Shown here in pieces: positions 37,224-45,289 of a stretch of 64,000 bases of DNA (position 1 is the first letter of the stretch; every line of letters begins with the position of its first letter). The position numbers and the translations under genes were made by a program. Source of the DNA: an uncultured Oleispira sp. (GTDB taxonomy: Bacteria; Pseudomonadota; Gammaproteobacteria; Pseudomonadales; Oceanobacteraceae); contig CAJXUD010000014.1 in NCBI GenBank assembly GCA_913061415.1, positions 1-64,000 of the forward strand. Reading direction: 5' to 3'. The notes under the pieces are model-generated. The model was not told the DNA's origin. It made no database searches and saw nothing but the letters and a program-made list of their open reading frames with translations.

Positions 37224-37247
37224 ATCAAGGGGTCAGAGTACTTGATT
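37224..37247 (+). repeat. RAYT-end hairpin repeat, left copy
   Basis: ATCAAGGGGTCAGAGTACTTGATT: the AATCAAG and CTTGATT arms form a stem around an 11-base loop (GGGTCAGAGTA). Matches in reverse the copy at 38019-38042, 23 of 24 bases. The RAYT coding end (NQVL-stop) is encoded inside it. Confidence 0.88.
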
Positions 37248-37940
37248 CTTCAAAAACGCTAAAGACTTACGATCCCCGCCATGCTTATCACGACTGATAC
37301 CTATTTTTTCTTCTATCTTTTTCTTGAATCGATCATCACCTAGAACCCACTCTTTTGAAAGCGCTGCCCTTATTTCGTTTAAATCCAACTCAGGCATCAG
37401 GTCTTTAAATAAACTTCGATAAATCTGTTGTCTTTTTTCACTGTTTTTATCAAGCTTTAGATATTCATTATGCGGCGTTATTAATTTTATTTGGCGACCC
37501 ACCCCGTTATGTTGAAAACTAGACCACGGGTATTCACTTGCGTGGACGACCATACCTGCACGTACTGGATTCAATTCAATATATCGATACACCGTTAATA
37601 AGTACCGTTCTGTTTCTACAACACTAGATTTGAATCTACCCTCCCATAAAGTACCTGTACGTTGATGCGCAGAATTAAAATAACGAACATATTTACGCCC
37701 CAAACTTTGCATCATTCGACTTATGTCGCCATCGCCCATTGGCGTCACCAATATGTGTACATGATTCGTCATTAAAACGTAGGCATGAATGGCTACACCC
37801 GATGATTCTGCCGAGTCTTTTAGATACGTTAAATACGTTGCGTAATCTTGTTCGGTGTAGAAACAAGGTTCACGGTTATTACCACGCTGAACAATGTGAT
37901 ATGAACATCCTTGTATAAATATACGAGGTAGGCGCGCCAT
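37233..37940 (-). CDS. REP-associated tyrosine transposase (RAYT, Y1_Tnp)
   Basis: 235-residue HUH-type single-strand transposase. The HUH motif is in VLMTNHVHILVTP and the catalytic Tyr probably in VYRYIELNPVRAG, both standard for RAYTs; RTGTLWEGRFKSSVV lies between. Start ATG at 37940 has AAGGAATTT upstream. The gene's last four codons and stop lie within the left hairpin repeat, and a reversed copy of that repeat stands behind the start, at 38019. RAYTs mobilise palindromic REP sequences, so those hairpins are probably its recognition sites. Confidence 0.93.
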   Translation of the reverse strand: MARLPRIFIQGCSYHIVQRGNNREPCFYTEQDYATYLTYLKDSAESSGVAIHAYVLMTNHVHILVTPMGDGDISRMMQSLGRKYVRYFNSAHQRTGTLWEGRFKSSVVETERYLLTVYRYIELNPVRAGMVVHASEYPWSSFQHNGVGRQIKLITPHNEYLKLDKNSEKRQQIYRSLFKDLMPELDLNEIRAALSKEWVLGDDRFKKKIEEKIGISRDKHGGDRKSLAFLKNQVL

Positions 37941-38004
37941 TAGAAATTCCTTTTCTAAATAATAGTCACGCCTATAAAATCAGTTTAGCTTTCAGCAATC
38001 AATC

Positions 38005-38165
38005 AGGTAAAAGTCTAAAATCAAGCACTCTGACCCCTTGATGAGGTAAAAGTCTAAAATCAAGCACTCTGACCCCTTGATGGACCCCTTGATGACCACC
38101 CCTTGATGACCACCCCTTGATGACCCTTGAGGTGACCCCTTGATGGATGGACCCCTTGGTGAGGG
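38005..38165. repeat. repeat array built on the RAYT/IS end motif
   Basis: Two exact 39-bp direct copies (38005-38043, 38044-38082), each with the reversed hairpin motif (AATCAAGCACTCTGACCCCTTGAT), followed by six degenerate 12-16-bp units of ACCCCTTGATG type (38083-38165). Fills the space between the RAYT gene and the amt terminator. No spacer structure, so not CRISPR. Confidence 0.92.
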
Positions 38166-38166
38166 C

Positions 38167-38196
38167 ATAAAAAAGGCCAGCAAAAGCTGACCTTAA
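38167..38196 (-). terminator. rho-independent terminator of amt
   Basis: On the minus strand AAGGTCAGC, loop TTTT, GCTGGCCTT (one G-U pair), then TTTTTAT. Confidence 0.85.
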
Positions 38197-38221
38197 TTCA
38201 AGCACTAATATCAAACATTCA

Positions 38222-39460
38222 TTAATCGTCTGAATTAGCACCAATTTTATGGATCGACAAATCAGCACCGTTAAACTCAGATTCTTCATCTAAGCGAATA
38301 CCTACAATTTTATCGACTAAGCCGTAAACGATAAAGCCACCGGTCAAAGCAACAGCTACACCGGTTAGCGAACCAATTAGCTGAGACATAAAGCTCACGC
38401 CGCCCATTCCGCCGAAGGCTTCTAAGCCAAAGATACCAGCTGCAATACCGCCCCATAAACCACACAAACCGTGCAATGGCCATACACCTAATACATCATC
38501 AAATTTAGGAAATTTGTTTTGTACATACGTAAAAGCAAATACGAACAGACCACCGGCCAGCGCACCCACGAATAACGCACCAATAGGATGCATTACATCA
38601 GAGCCTGCGCATACAGCAACCAAACCCGCTAGCGGACCGTTATGAATAAAGCCTGGATCTTTCTTACCCACAACCATCGCCGATATCGTTCCGCCAACCA
38701 TCGCCATTAAGCTATTTACGGCAACTAAGCCCGAAATGCCTTCAATTGTTTGTGCTGACATCACGTTAAAACCAAACCAACCAACGGCTAAGATCCAAGC
38801 ACCTAAAGCTAAAAACGGAATATTTGAAGGTGCGAAAGCAACTACTCGGCCATCACGATAACGGCCCTTACGAGAACCCAATATCAAGATCGCGGCAAAA
38901 CCAATCCAACCACCCACACCATGAACAACAACTGAACCCGCAAAATCATGGAAGCCTGCACCATAAGTTGCTTCTAACCACCCTTGAAAGTTGAAGCCTA
39001 AAACCGTATTACCATTCCAGATAATGCCTTCAAAAAATGGATAAACCAAAGCAACGATCATCGAGGAGGCAATCAGCATCGGGTAGAACTTAGCACGCTC
39101 TGCAACACCGCCAGATACGATGGCAGGAATGGCGGCCGCGAAGGTTAATAGAAAGAAGAATTTAACCAACTCATAACCATTCTTTTCAACTAACTCATTA
39201 GCGCCGACTAAAAAATCCATGCCATAGGCGATTTGATAACCGACAAAGAAATACGCAATGGTTGAAATACCGAAGTCGGTTAAGATTTTAACCAAGGCAT
39301 TCACTTGGTTCTTATGGCGGACGGTTCCTACTTCTAAGAAGGCAAAGCCTGCGTGCATGGCTAATACCATGATCGCCCCTAGTAGAATGAACATCGTATT
39401 TGAACTTTGAACTAAAGTTTCAACCGCACTCGATACACTTGCTATATTTTCTGTCGCCAC
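38222..39460 (-). CDS. amt: ammonium transporter Amt
   Basis: Amt/MEP/Rh channel of 412 residues with about eleven membrane helices, forming an ammonium-conducting trimer in the inner membrane. HAGFAFLEVGTVRHKNQVN, DFAGSVVVHGVGGWIG (pore His) and GVWPLHGLCGLWGGIAAGIFG (second pore His) are family landmarks. The cytoplasmic tail ends LSIHKIGANSDD. No glnK gene adjoins it, unlike many amtB loci. Between the repeat array and rlmKL, all on the minus strand with separate terminators. Confidence 0.95.
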   Translation of the reverse strand: MATENIASVSSAVETLVQSSNTMFILLGAIMVLAMHAGFAFLEVGTVRHKNQVNALVKILTDFGISTIAYFFVGYQIAYGMDFLVGANELVEKNGYELVKFFFLLTFAAAIPAIVSGGVAERAKFYPMLIASSMIVALVYPFFEGIIWNGNTVLGFNFQGWLEATYGAGFHDFAGSVVVHGVGGWIGFAAILILGSRKGRYRDGRVVAFAPSNIPFLALGAWILAVGWFGFNVMSAQTIEGISGLVAVNSLMAMVGGTISAMVVGKKDPGFIHNGPLAGLVAVCAGSDVMHPIGALFVGALAGGLFVFAFTYVQNKFPKFDDVLGVWPLHGLCGLWGGIAAGIFGLEAFGGMGGVSFMSQLIGSLTGVAVALTGGFIVYGLVDKIVGIRLDEESEFNGADLSIHKIGANSDD

Positions 39461-39574
39461 GTTAAGGCCCCTTTACACATTTTTATAAAGCCTAGCGATC
39501 AAACCAGACAATGACTATTTAGCTAGACAAAGCAGGTATCGTACCAGTTTGTCATCATTGGCAAAATTCGAAGC

Positions 39575-39618
39575 AAAAAAAAGCGCTTCATTTCTGTGCA
39601 ATGACAGTAATGAAGCGC
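39575..39618 (-). terminator. rho-independent terminator of rlmKL
   Basis: On the minus strand GCGCTTCATT, 16-nt loop, AATGAAGCGC, then eight T. Very strong. Confidence 0.93.
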
Positions 39619-39642
39619 CCTAGAAAGAAGCCTAGTATTTTA

Positions 39643-41967
39643 TTACTTCTTTTTTCCGTGTTTTATTTCGAAGCAGTGATGGATGTTAGCGCGTCGTGCA
39701 TAATCATTAGGCACTGATTTAGCGCTTACATTCTCAATAGTGAACTGTTTTAGTGCACTCTCATCCATATCGAATTTTCTTAGGTTGTTCGAGAAGATCA
39801 AAAGACCGTGCTTGGTCAAGCGTGCCATCGCCATTTCGATCAATTCAACATGGTCACGCTGAATGTCCAAAATACCTTCCATCTTCTTTGAGTTAGAGAA
39901 AGTCGGCGGATCCATAAAGATCAAGTCGTACTTCTCTTCTTCAGTTTGGTCTTGAATGGTTTTCAACCACTCTCGGCAATCTGCTTCAATAAACTGATGC
40001 TTTTCATCTTTCTTTTGCGCCTGCTCTTGCGCACCCCAAGGGTTGGTCACGGTTCGTGAGCTGCCTCGAGCATTGTCTTTGCTCGGCATTGCTGCAACTT
40101 TACCTTGATTACCTTGGGTCGTTCTTTCCAATAAACCATTTAAATGGAAGTTATCTTCAGCCCAGTTTAAATAGGTCTTAGATAAATCTACCGATGTGGT
40201 TGTTTTTGCCCCAGCAACCGCAGCATGAACACTGGCTGTCGCGGTATAACAGAACAGGTTTAAGAAACGCTGACCTTTTGCAATCGATGCAATTTTCATT
40301 CGTGTAGGACGGTGATCTAAGAATAACCCCGTATCCAAGTAATCTTGTAAATTCACCCAGATCTTGGCATTACCTTCGATCACTTCCATGCGGCGCGATT
40401 CGGCCTCTTGCTGGAAGTCGCTATTACGCTGGTATTGCTTCTTACCCGACTGACGCTCACGGCGCTTTAGTACAATATTCTCTTTGGCGATACCAGTTAC
40501 TTCTGGTAATACTGCTAAAAGATCTAAAATACGGCGCTCAGCTTTGGCCGGTTCAATGGTTTTAGGTGCTACGTATTCTTGTACGTGCAAACAATCGTTA
40601 TACATATCGATAGCGACTGAATATTCAGGCAAATCAGCATCATAGATACGGTAACAGTTAATGTTCTCGCGCTTTGCCCACTTACGTAACGGCTTTAGAT
40701 TCTTTTTAAGACGGTTAGCAAAGGCTTCAACTGGACCTCTAATGGCCGTTGTCAGCACGGTCATAGAACGCTCATCACAGGCATTAAAGACCAAGAACGT
40801 ACATGGAATAGCACCGTTATAAAAACTGTACTTTTTGTGCATGGGGCGGCGAATACTGCGCGCCAAATCAACATTACCGGTGATCATCGCCATACCCCAG
40901 TCAGGTAAGGTCGCACGAGTTACTTCATTCAACTCATTATATAAAGGTGCAAGCTGAGGCAATTCAGATAAACGCTCACCATAAGGTGGGTTACAAATAA
41001 TCAAACCGCCTTCTTTAATCGTCTTTTCACGTAACCATAACTCTTGGAACGACTTAGATTGAATTTGAACTTTCTCATCCAGGATATCGTCGCCCACACC
41101 AGCGCGAGAGAAGTTAGACAGCGTCGCTTCCACCTGAAAAGGGTTGTTTTCATAACCAAAGAACTGACTTTCCATCGCAGCAAGGCCATCGGTGCGGCGT
41201 TGACGCGCTTCGTCAACGATGGTTTTCCAAACACCACGATCATGCAATTTCAAGGCTTCGAAGCCCTGCACCTGGCGATTCAAGCCTGGTGCAATATCAG
41301 CAGCCATCAGCAAGCCTTCAATTAATAACGTACCCGAACCACACATAGGATCGAGTAAGTTTTCACCCTTGGCCGCACGTGCAGGCCAACCGGCACGAAT
41401 CAATAACGCCGCCGCTAAGTTTTCTTTTAACGGTGCCTGGCCTGGCATCAAACGATAGCCACGTTTATGCAAGCTATCACCGGCGATGTTTAAGCTGATA
41501 GTGATTCGGCCATGGCGTAACTGCACTTCAATCTTTACGTCAGCGTCTTTATCAACATTTGGACGAGCGCCAACGTCTGCGCGGAAGCGATCACAAATAG
41601 CATCCTTAATTTTCTGACCACCAAACTGAGTATTATTAACAAACTCAGATTTGCCGTGAAAATCGATGCGAATACTTTTATCAACCGTGAAATATTCAGA
41701 CCATGGGATGTCATACGCCACATCGTACATCTGGTCGATATCGTCTACCTGACTTTCTTTTAGAGGCAGTAATAATCGCGTGGCGAGCCTTGTCCATAGA
41801 CAAAAACGGTACGCCAGCTCAAGGTCGCCCAACCAGCTAACGCCCAAGTGACTTTCTTTAATCACTTCTCCGCCTAACTGTCTGATTTCATCAGCTAATA
41901 GTTGCTCTACGCCTTTTGGACATACGGCAAATATTTCGCGCGGTTGACCCATTGTTAATTCTTGCAT
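39643..41967 (-). CDS. rlmL: bifunctional 23S rRNA methyltransferase RlmKL
   Basis: 774 residues from the ATG at 41967 (AGGTG upstream). The N-terminal half has a THUMP domain (about 55-160) and a Rossmann methylase: LLDPMCGSGTLLIEGLL is the SAM loop and IICNPPYGERL the NPPY catalytic motif, the RlmL part that makes m2G2445. The C-terminal half has FLNLFCYTATASVHAA and LIFMDPPTFSNSKKM, the RlmK part that makes m7G2069. Full length for the gammaproteobacterial fusion. A Lys/Arg-rich segment (KRRERQSGKKQY) links the halves. Confidence 0.96.
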   Translation of the reverse strand: MQELTMGQPREIFAVCPKGVEQLLADEIRQLGGEVIKESHLGVSWLGDLELAYRFCLWTRLATRLLLPLKESQVDDIDQMYDVAYDIPWSEYFTVDKSIRIDFHGKSEFVNNTQFGGQKIKDAICDRFRADVGARPNVDKDADVKIEVQLRHGRITISLNIAGDSLHKRGYRLMPGQAPLKENLAAALLIRAGWPARAAKGENLLDPMCGSGTLLIEGLLMAADIAPGLNRQVQGFEALKLHDRGVWKTIVDEARQRRTDGLAAMESQFFGYENNPFQVEATLSNFSRAGVGDDILDEKVQIQSKSFQELWLREKTIKEGGLIICNPPYGERLSELPQLAPLYNELNEVTRATLPDWGMAMITGNVDLARSIRRPMHKKYSFYNGAIPCTFLVFNACDERSMTVLTTAIRGPVEAFANRLKKNLKPLRKWAKRENINCYRIYDADLPEYSVAIDMYNDCLHVQEYVAPKTIEPAKAERRILDLLAVLPEVTGIAKENIVLKRRERQSGKKQYQRNSDFQQEAESRRMEVIEGNAKIWVNLQDYLDTGLFLDHRPTRMKIASIAKGQRFLNLFCYTATASVHAAVAGAKTTTSVDLSKTYLNWAEDNFHLNGLLERTTQGNQGKVAAMPSKDNARGSSRTVTNPWGAQEQAQKKDEKHQFIEADCREWLKTIQDQTEEEKYDLIFMDPPTFSNSKKMEGILDIQRDHVELIEMAMARLTKHGLLIFSNNLRKFDMDESALKQFTIENVSAKSVPNDYARRANIHHCFEIKHGKKK

Positions 41968-42220
41968 GCTCTGCACACCTAATTTGTCAAATAGCTGATT
42001 GTTTTAAGAACCAGATTTAATAGATAAAAATAATCGTTACAGCCGAGCCGTTAACGCGGTACAACATGTCATGGCATTAAGAACATGAGTGCACATTCTT
42101 GATGCCTGACTAAAAGCCTGCGTAGGTTTGCTTTAGGAAATTTACCTTGAGCGTCTAACCTTTAGCTTTTCTGAGTTTAGCAGGCTTACTGTTTAATATT
42201 TTGAGTGAGGATAATACTCT

Positions 42221-42415
42221 ATGAAGAAACAGAAACGCGACCAACAGCAACGCGCTTTTACACGTGGTTACCTAGCCGGCGCCGAGCGTCGCTCCAAAGA
42301 TCTTGCCCCATCGGGCCCAGCACACGAATCATGGATGTCGGGCTGGCGAGAAGGTCGATCAGACAACTGGGACGGAATGACCGGGGTATCAGGCATTCAC
42401 AAACTAACTCTCTAA
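42221..42415 (+). CDS. rmf: ribosome modulation factor RMF
   Basis: 64-residue basic protein. MKKQKRDQQQRAFTRGYLAG and PSGPAHESWMSGWREGRSDNW match RMF, which dimerises 70S ribosomes into inactive 100S particles in stationary phase. The start ATG is preceded by TGAGGA. A longer frame from 42205 in another phase is a shadow. A hairpin (TCTCCC/GGGAGA, 42442-42457) and a terminator at 42462 follow. Confidence 0.93.
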   Translation: MKKQKRDQQQRAFTRGYLAGAERRSKDLAPSGPAHESWMSGWREGRSDNWDGMTGVSGIHKLTL

Positions 42416-42461
42416 CGCACTTCTAAAATAATTCATTCATTTCTCCCTTTCGGGAGACAGT

Positions 42462-42501
42462 AAAAAAAGAAAGCCCAGCATAGTTCTGGGCTTTCTTTTT
42501 T
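42462..42501. terminator. bidirectional terminator between rmf and pyrD
   Basis: AAAGAAAGCCCAG, loop, CTGGGCTTTCTTTTTT; A-rich left and T-rich right sides allow it to serve rmf (plus) and pyrD (minus). Confidence 0.92.
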
Positions 42502-42519
42502 GTCTCACATACTGCGTTA

Positions 42520-43563
42520 TTATTTATTACGCGCGATATGAGCGGAAATGGCATCGACGCTTTCACGAATCAATTCGGGTCCACGGAAAATAAAACCACT
42601 GTAAATTTGTACTAATTGAGCGCCTGCCTCAATTTTTTCTACCGCACCGGCACCCTCTAAGATACCACCTACACCAATCACTGGCAGCTTACCATCAAGC
42701 GCAGCCACTAGTGCAGCCACGGTTTCGGTCGCTGAGTCTTCTAAAGGAGCACCACTTAGGCCCCCCGCTTCTGCACCAAACTTGTGTCCTTCTACCCCTT
42801 CACGAGATAGCGTGGTATTGGTTGCAATAACACCATCTATATTATTTTTGATCAATGTTTCTGCTACCAAACGAACATTCTCTTCGTCCATATCCGGAGC
42901 AATTTTCACCAATACAGGCTTATAGCCAAATTCTTCAGCAAGTTCTAGCTGACGCGCTTTAATAGGCGCTAATAACTCATCTAAAGTATCGCCAAACTGC
43001 AAGTCACGCAGCCCTGGAGTATTCGGAGAAGAAATATTCACCGTAATGTAAGTCGCGTATTCGTAGACTTTGTTTAAGCAAATCAGATAGTCATCAACGG
43101 CTTTTTCTACAGGCGTATCAAAGTTTTTACCGATATTGATGCCCAATACACCTTTAAACTTAGCTTTTTTAACCTGTTCAACTAGATGATCAACACCTTT
43201 ATTATTGAACCCCATACGGTTGATAATGGCTTGTTTGTCAGCAAGACGGAATAAGCGTGGCTTGGGATTACCTGGCTGAGGGCGAGGAGTAATGGTTCCA
43301 ATTTCGATTGATCCAAAGCCTAAACGAGCGAATGCATCAATATAATCGCCGTTTTTATCCAATCCGGCTGCTAGGCCTACTGGGTTTGGGTAGGTAATAC
43401 CCATTACTTCAACAGGGCAATCTGGAATTTTAGGCGCTATATAAGACAATAAAGATAAACGCTCTGCAGCGCCAAGCATATCAAGGCCAAGTTCATGAGA
43501 CGTTTCGCCACTCATTTTGAACATTACTTTTCGTACTAAACCGTACCAATCGAAACCTGACAT
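42520..43563 (-). CDS. pyrD: dihydroorotate dehydrogenase (quinone) PyrD
   Basis: Class 2 dihydroorotate dehydrogenase, 347 residues from the ATG at 43563 (AAGGCGAAG upstream); the frame extends to 43617 but that part is not family-like. Membrane-associated flavoenzyme of pyrimidine synthesis passing electrons to quinone. [53 protein letters not shown] (catalytic Ser) and VIGVGGI follow the family order; the N-terminal helix ([12 protein letters not shown]) is the membrane-binding part. Upstream are a 17-nt and a 22-nt tandem duplication. Confidence 0.96.
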   Translation of the reverse strand: MSGFDWYGLVRKVMFKMSGETSHELGLDMLGAAERLSLLSYIAPKIPDCPVEVMGITYPNPVGLAAGLDKNGDYIDAFARLGFGSIEIGTITPRPQPGNPKPRLFRLADKQAIINRMGFNNKGVDHLVEQVKKAKFKGVLGINIGKNFDTPVEKAVDDYLICLNKVYEYATYITVNISSPNTPGLRDLQFGDTLDELLAPIKARQLELAEEFGYKPVLVKIAPDMDEENVRLVAETLIKNNIDGVIATNTTLSREGVEGHKFGAEAGGLSGAPLEDSATETVAALVAALDGKLPVIGVGGILEGAGAVEKIEAGAQLVQIYSGFIFRGPELIRESVDAISAHIARNK

Positions 43564-43581
43564 TATCTTCGCCTTTTGAGT

Positions 43582-43615
43582 TTTGCTTAAGTTTGAAATT
43601 TGCTTAAGGTTGCAC
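43582..43615. repeat. 17-nt tandem duplication in pyrD leader
   Basis: TTTGCTTAAGTTTGAAA then TTTGCTTAAGGTTGCAC, sharing TTTGCTTAAG exactly. Confidence 0.65.
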
Positions 43616-43705
43616 ACGCTAAAAATCGCGCACAGTATACGATAGTAAGGTTAATTTTTAAACGTTTAAAGCCTTCAAGTCCGGCATTAAAAGGCGATTT
43701 ATAGC

Positions 43706-43754
43706 GATATTAGAGCTATATGAGAGTGATATTAGAGCTATATGAGAGTGATAT
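43706..43754. repeat. 22-nt tandem duplication
   Basis: Two exact 22-nt copies of GATATTAGAGCTATATGAGAGT at 43706-43727 and 43728-43749 plus GATAT, between pyrD and the DUF2835 gene. Confidence 0.95.
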
Positions 43755-43797
43755 ATTCGTTTACAGTATGAAGCACTTAACTTAATGCAACGCCGGC

Positions 43798-44019
43798 TTA
43801 ATCCAGCCGTGAAATACCATCAAATTTATTATTGGCATCGAAGCATATTTTGAACGTACCGTGAATGCCTTCATGGCCTACCACATTTTTTAAAATCCCT
43901 GCCGGAAAGCGGACAATACGACCATCTGTCGCAGTAGCAACTACGGTATGTACCTGCCCTTGATAAAAGTTGAGATAATCTTCACGAGATATATGGAGGG
44001 AAACGATAATTTCTTTCAT
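43798..44019 (-). CDS. DUF2835 family protein
   Basis: Small conserved protein of 73 residues from the Met at 44019, the family's length; the frame is open upstream to 44085 but that extension is atypical and overlaps the divergent gene. EIIVSLHISREDYLNFYQGQ and VRFPAGILKNVVGHEGIHG are the family landmarks. DUF2835 is found in many gammaproteobacteria and its role is unknown. Divergent from the methyltransferase gene at 44084. Confidence 0.8.
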   Translation of the reverse strand: MKEIIVSLHISREDYLNFYQGQVHTVVATATDGRIVRFPAGILKNVVGHEGIHGTFKICFDANNKFDGISRLD

Positions 44020-44083
44020 CACCGGATAATAGCCAACCTGCTTAACGGCTTCAAGCACTTGTCCTAAACTGATAGAATGGCGC

Positions 44084-45085
44084 ATGAATGAATTAAAAAC
44101 CCTAATTAGCCAAGCTTGGCAAGCCCGCAGCGACCTTCGTGTACAGTGGCAAGATGAACATACCGATTGTTACCGTATATTTCATGGTACCAACGAAGGC
44201 GCACCTGGAACGACCCTCGATCGTTACGGCCCCTTAGTCATATTACAAACCTTTCATACTTCGCTCAGCGATGATGAATTGGCTCAAGTCCGAGCATTTA
44301 GTGATGAGACCTTCCCAGAGCTTCACGTTGTCTACAACGATCGCAGTCGTGACAATTCGCGCATTGAAACAGGCGATGATGAGCATGAGTTGGATAGCAC
44401 CCCAATGGATGCGCAGGAGCTAGGGATTAAATATCGCGTTCAAGGTCGCCATCAGGGACAAGACCCTTGGCTATTTTTGGACCTGCGTTCAGGTCGACGC
44501 TATGTAAAAGCCCAAAGCGAAGGAAAAACTGTTTTAAACTTATTTTCTTATACGTGCGGAATTGGTATTGCAGCGGCAATGGGCGGCGCAAAACGCGTCG
44601 TCAATGTCGATTTTGCAGAGTCGTCATTAGCGGTTGGCATCGAGAATGCGAAGCTAAATAACCTTAAACAAGTCGAGTTTATTCAATCGGATGTGTTTCC
44701 GGCCATTAAACAGTTCGCCAATATGCCCATTGCCGTGCGCCGTGGTAAAAAACTGCCTAAGTATCCTAAGCATAAGCCCGAACAGTTTGATTTGGTCTTT
44801 TTAGACCCACCTCGCTGGGCTAAAAGTGCCTTTGGCAATGTCGATTTAATTCGAGATTATCAATCACTGTTTAAGCCAAGCTTGTTAGCGACGAAAGACG
44901 GCGGTCAATTAATTTGCTGCAATAACGTCGCTCAGGTTGATCGTGATGAGTGGTTAGACTCATTAAAACGTTGTGCAATTAAAGCAGGTCGCCCTCTTAA
45001 GAGTATTGAAATGTTATTGCCCGATGCTGACTTTCCTAGCCCAGACGGTAACCCACCTTTAAAAATTGCTATCTGCCAGCTTTAG
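44084..45085 (+). CDS. RlmI-like class I rRNA methyltransferase
   Basis: 333-residue SAM-dependent RNA methyltransferase of the COG1092 group (related to RlmI, which makes m5C1962 in 23S rRNA). The SAM loop reads VLNLFSYTCGIGIAAA, the catalytic DPPRW lies in LVFLDPPRWAKS, and QLICCNNVAQVDRDEW holds a further motif. It lacks the N-terminal PUA domain of RlmI (family length about 390-400), so the target may differ. Preceding sequence leaves little room for a ribosome site. A 15-nt repeat array and a strong terminator follow. Confidence 0.85.
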   Translation: MNELKTLISQAWQARSDLRVQWQDEHTDCYRIFHGTNEGAPGTTLDRYGPLVILQTFHTSLSDDELAQVRAFSDETFPELHVVYNDRSRDNSRIETGDDEHELDSTPMDAQELGIKYRVQGRHQGQDPWLFLDLRSGRRYVKAQSEGKTVLNLFSYTCGIGIAAAMGGAKRVVNVDFAESSLAVGIENAKLNNLKQVEFIQSDVFPAIKQFANMPIAVRRGKKLPKYPKHKPEQFDLVFLDPPRWAKSAFGNVDLIRDYQSLFKPSLLATKDGGQLICCNNVAQVDRDEWLDSLKRCAIKAGRPLKSIEMLLPDADFPSPDGNPPLKIAICQL

Positions 45086-45100
45086 CGTTGTCATTCATGT

Positions 45101-45180
45101 GATAACTCTTGCTTTAATAACTCTTGCTTTAATAACTCTGGCTCTGATAACTCTGGCTCTGATAACTCTGGCCTTAATAA
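45101..45180. repeat. 15-nt tandem repeat, five copies
   Basis: Five successive 15-nt units beginning at 45101: GATAACTCTTGCTTT, AATAACTCTTGCTTT, AATAACTCTGGCTCT, GATAACTCTGGCTCT, GATAACTCTGGCCTT, then AATAA. Lies behind the methyltransferase stop. Confidence 0.95.
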
Positions 45181-45209
45181 ATCAGATTAATTGGTTTATT
45201 TAAACGCAT

Positions 45210-45250
45210 AAAAAAGGGCTAATACTATTGAATAGTATTAGCCCTTTTTT
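45210..45250. terminator. strong bidirectional terminator
   Basis: AAAAAAGGGCTAATACTATT pairs with the AATAGTATTAGCCCTTTTTT that follows, nearly no loop, A tract on one side and T tract on the other; serves both converging units. Confidence 0.93.
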
Positions 45251-45289
45251 GTCAGTCTGACGAAATAACCACGTTGTTAAAAGAACTTA

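Noticed and set aside
38005-38165. Possible CRISPR array
   Set aside because: Units are directly adjacent without unique spacers, lengths shrink from 39 to 12, and no cas genes are present.
37999-38289. 96-codon minus-strand frame with repeated VLDFRLLPHQG-like peptide
   Set aside because: Produced by translating the mobile-end repeat array and part of the amt gene; no ribosome site or conservation expected.
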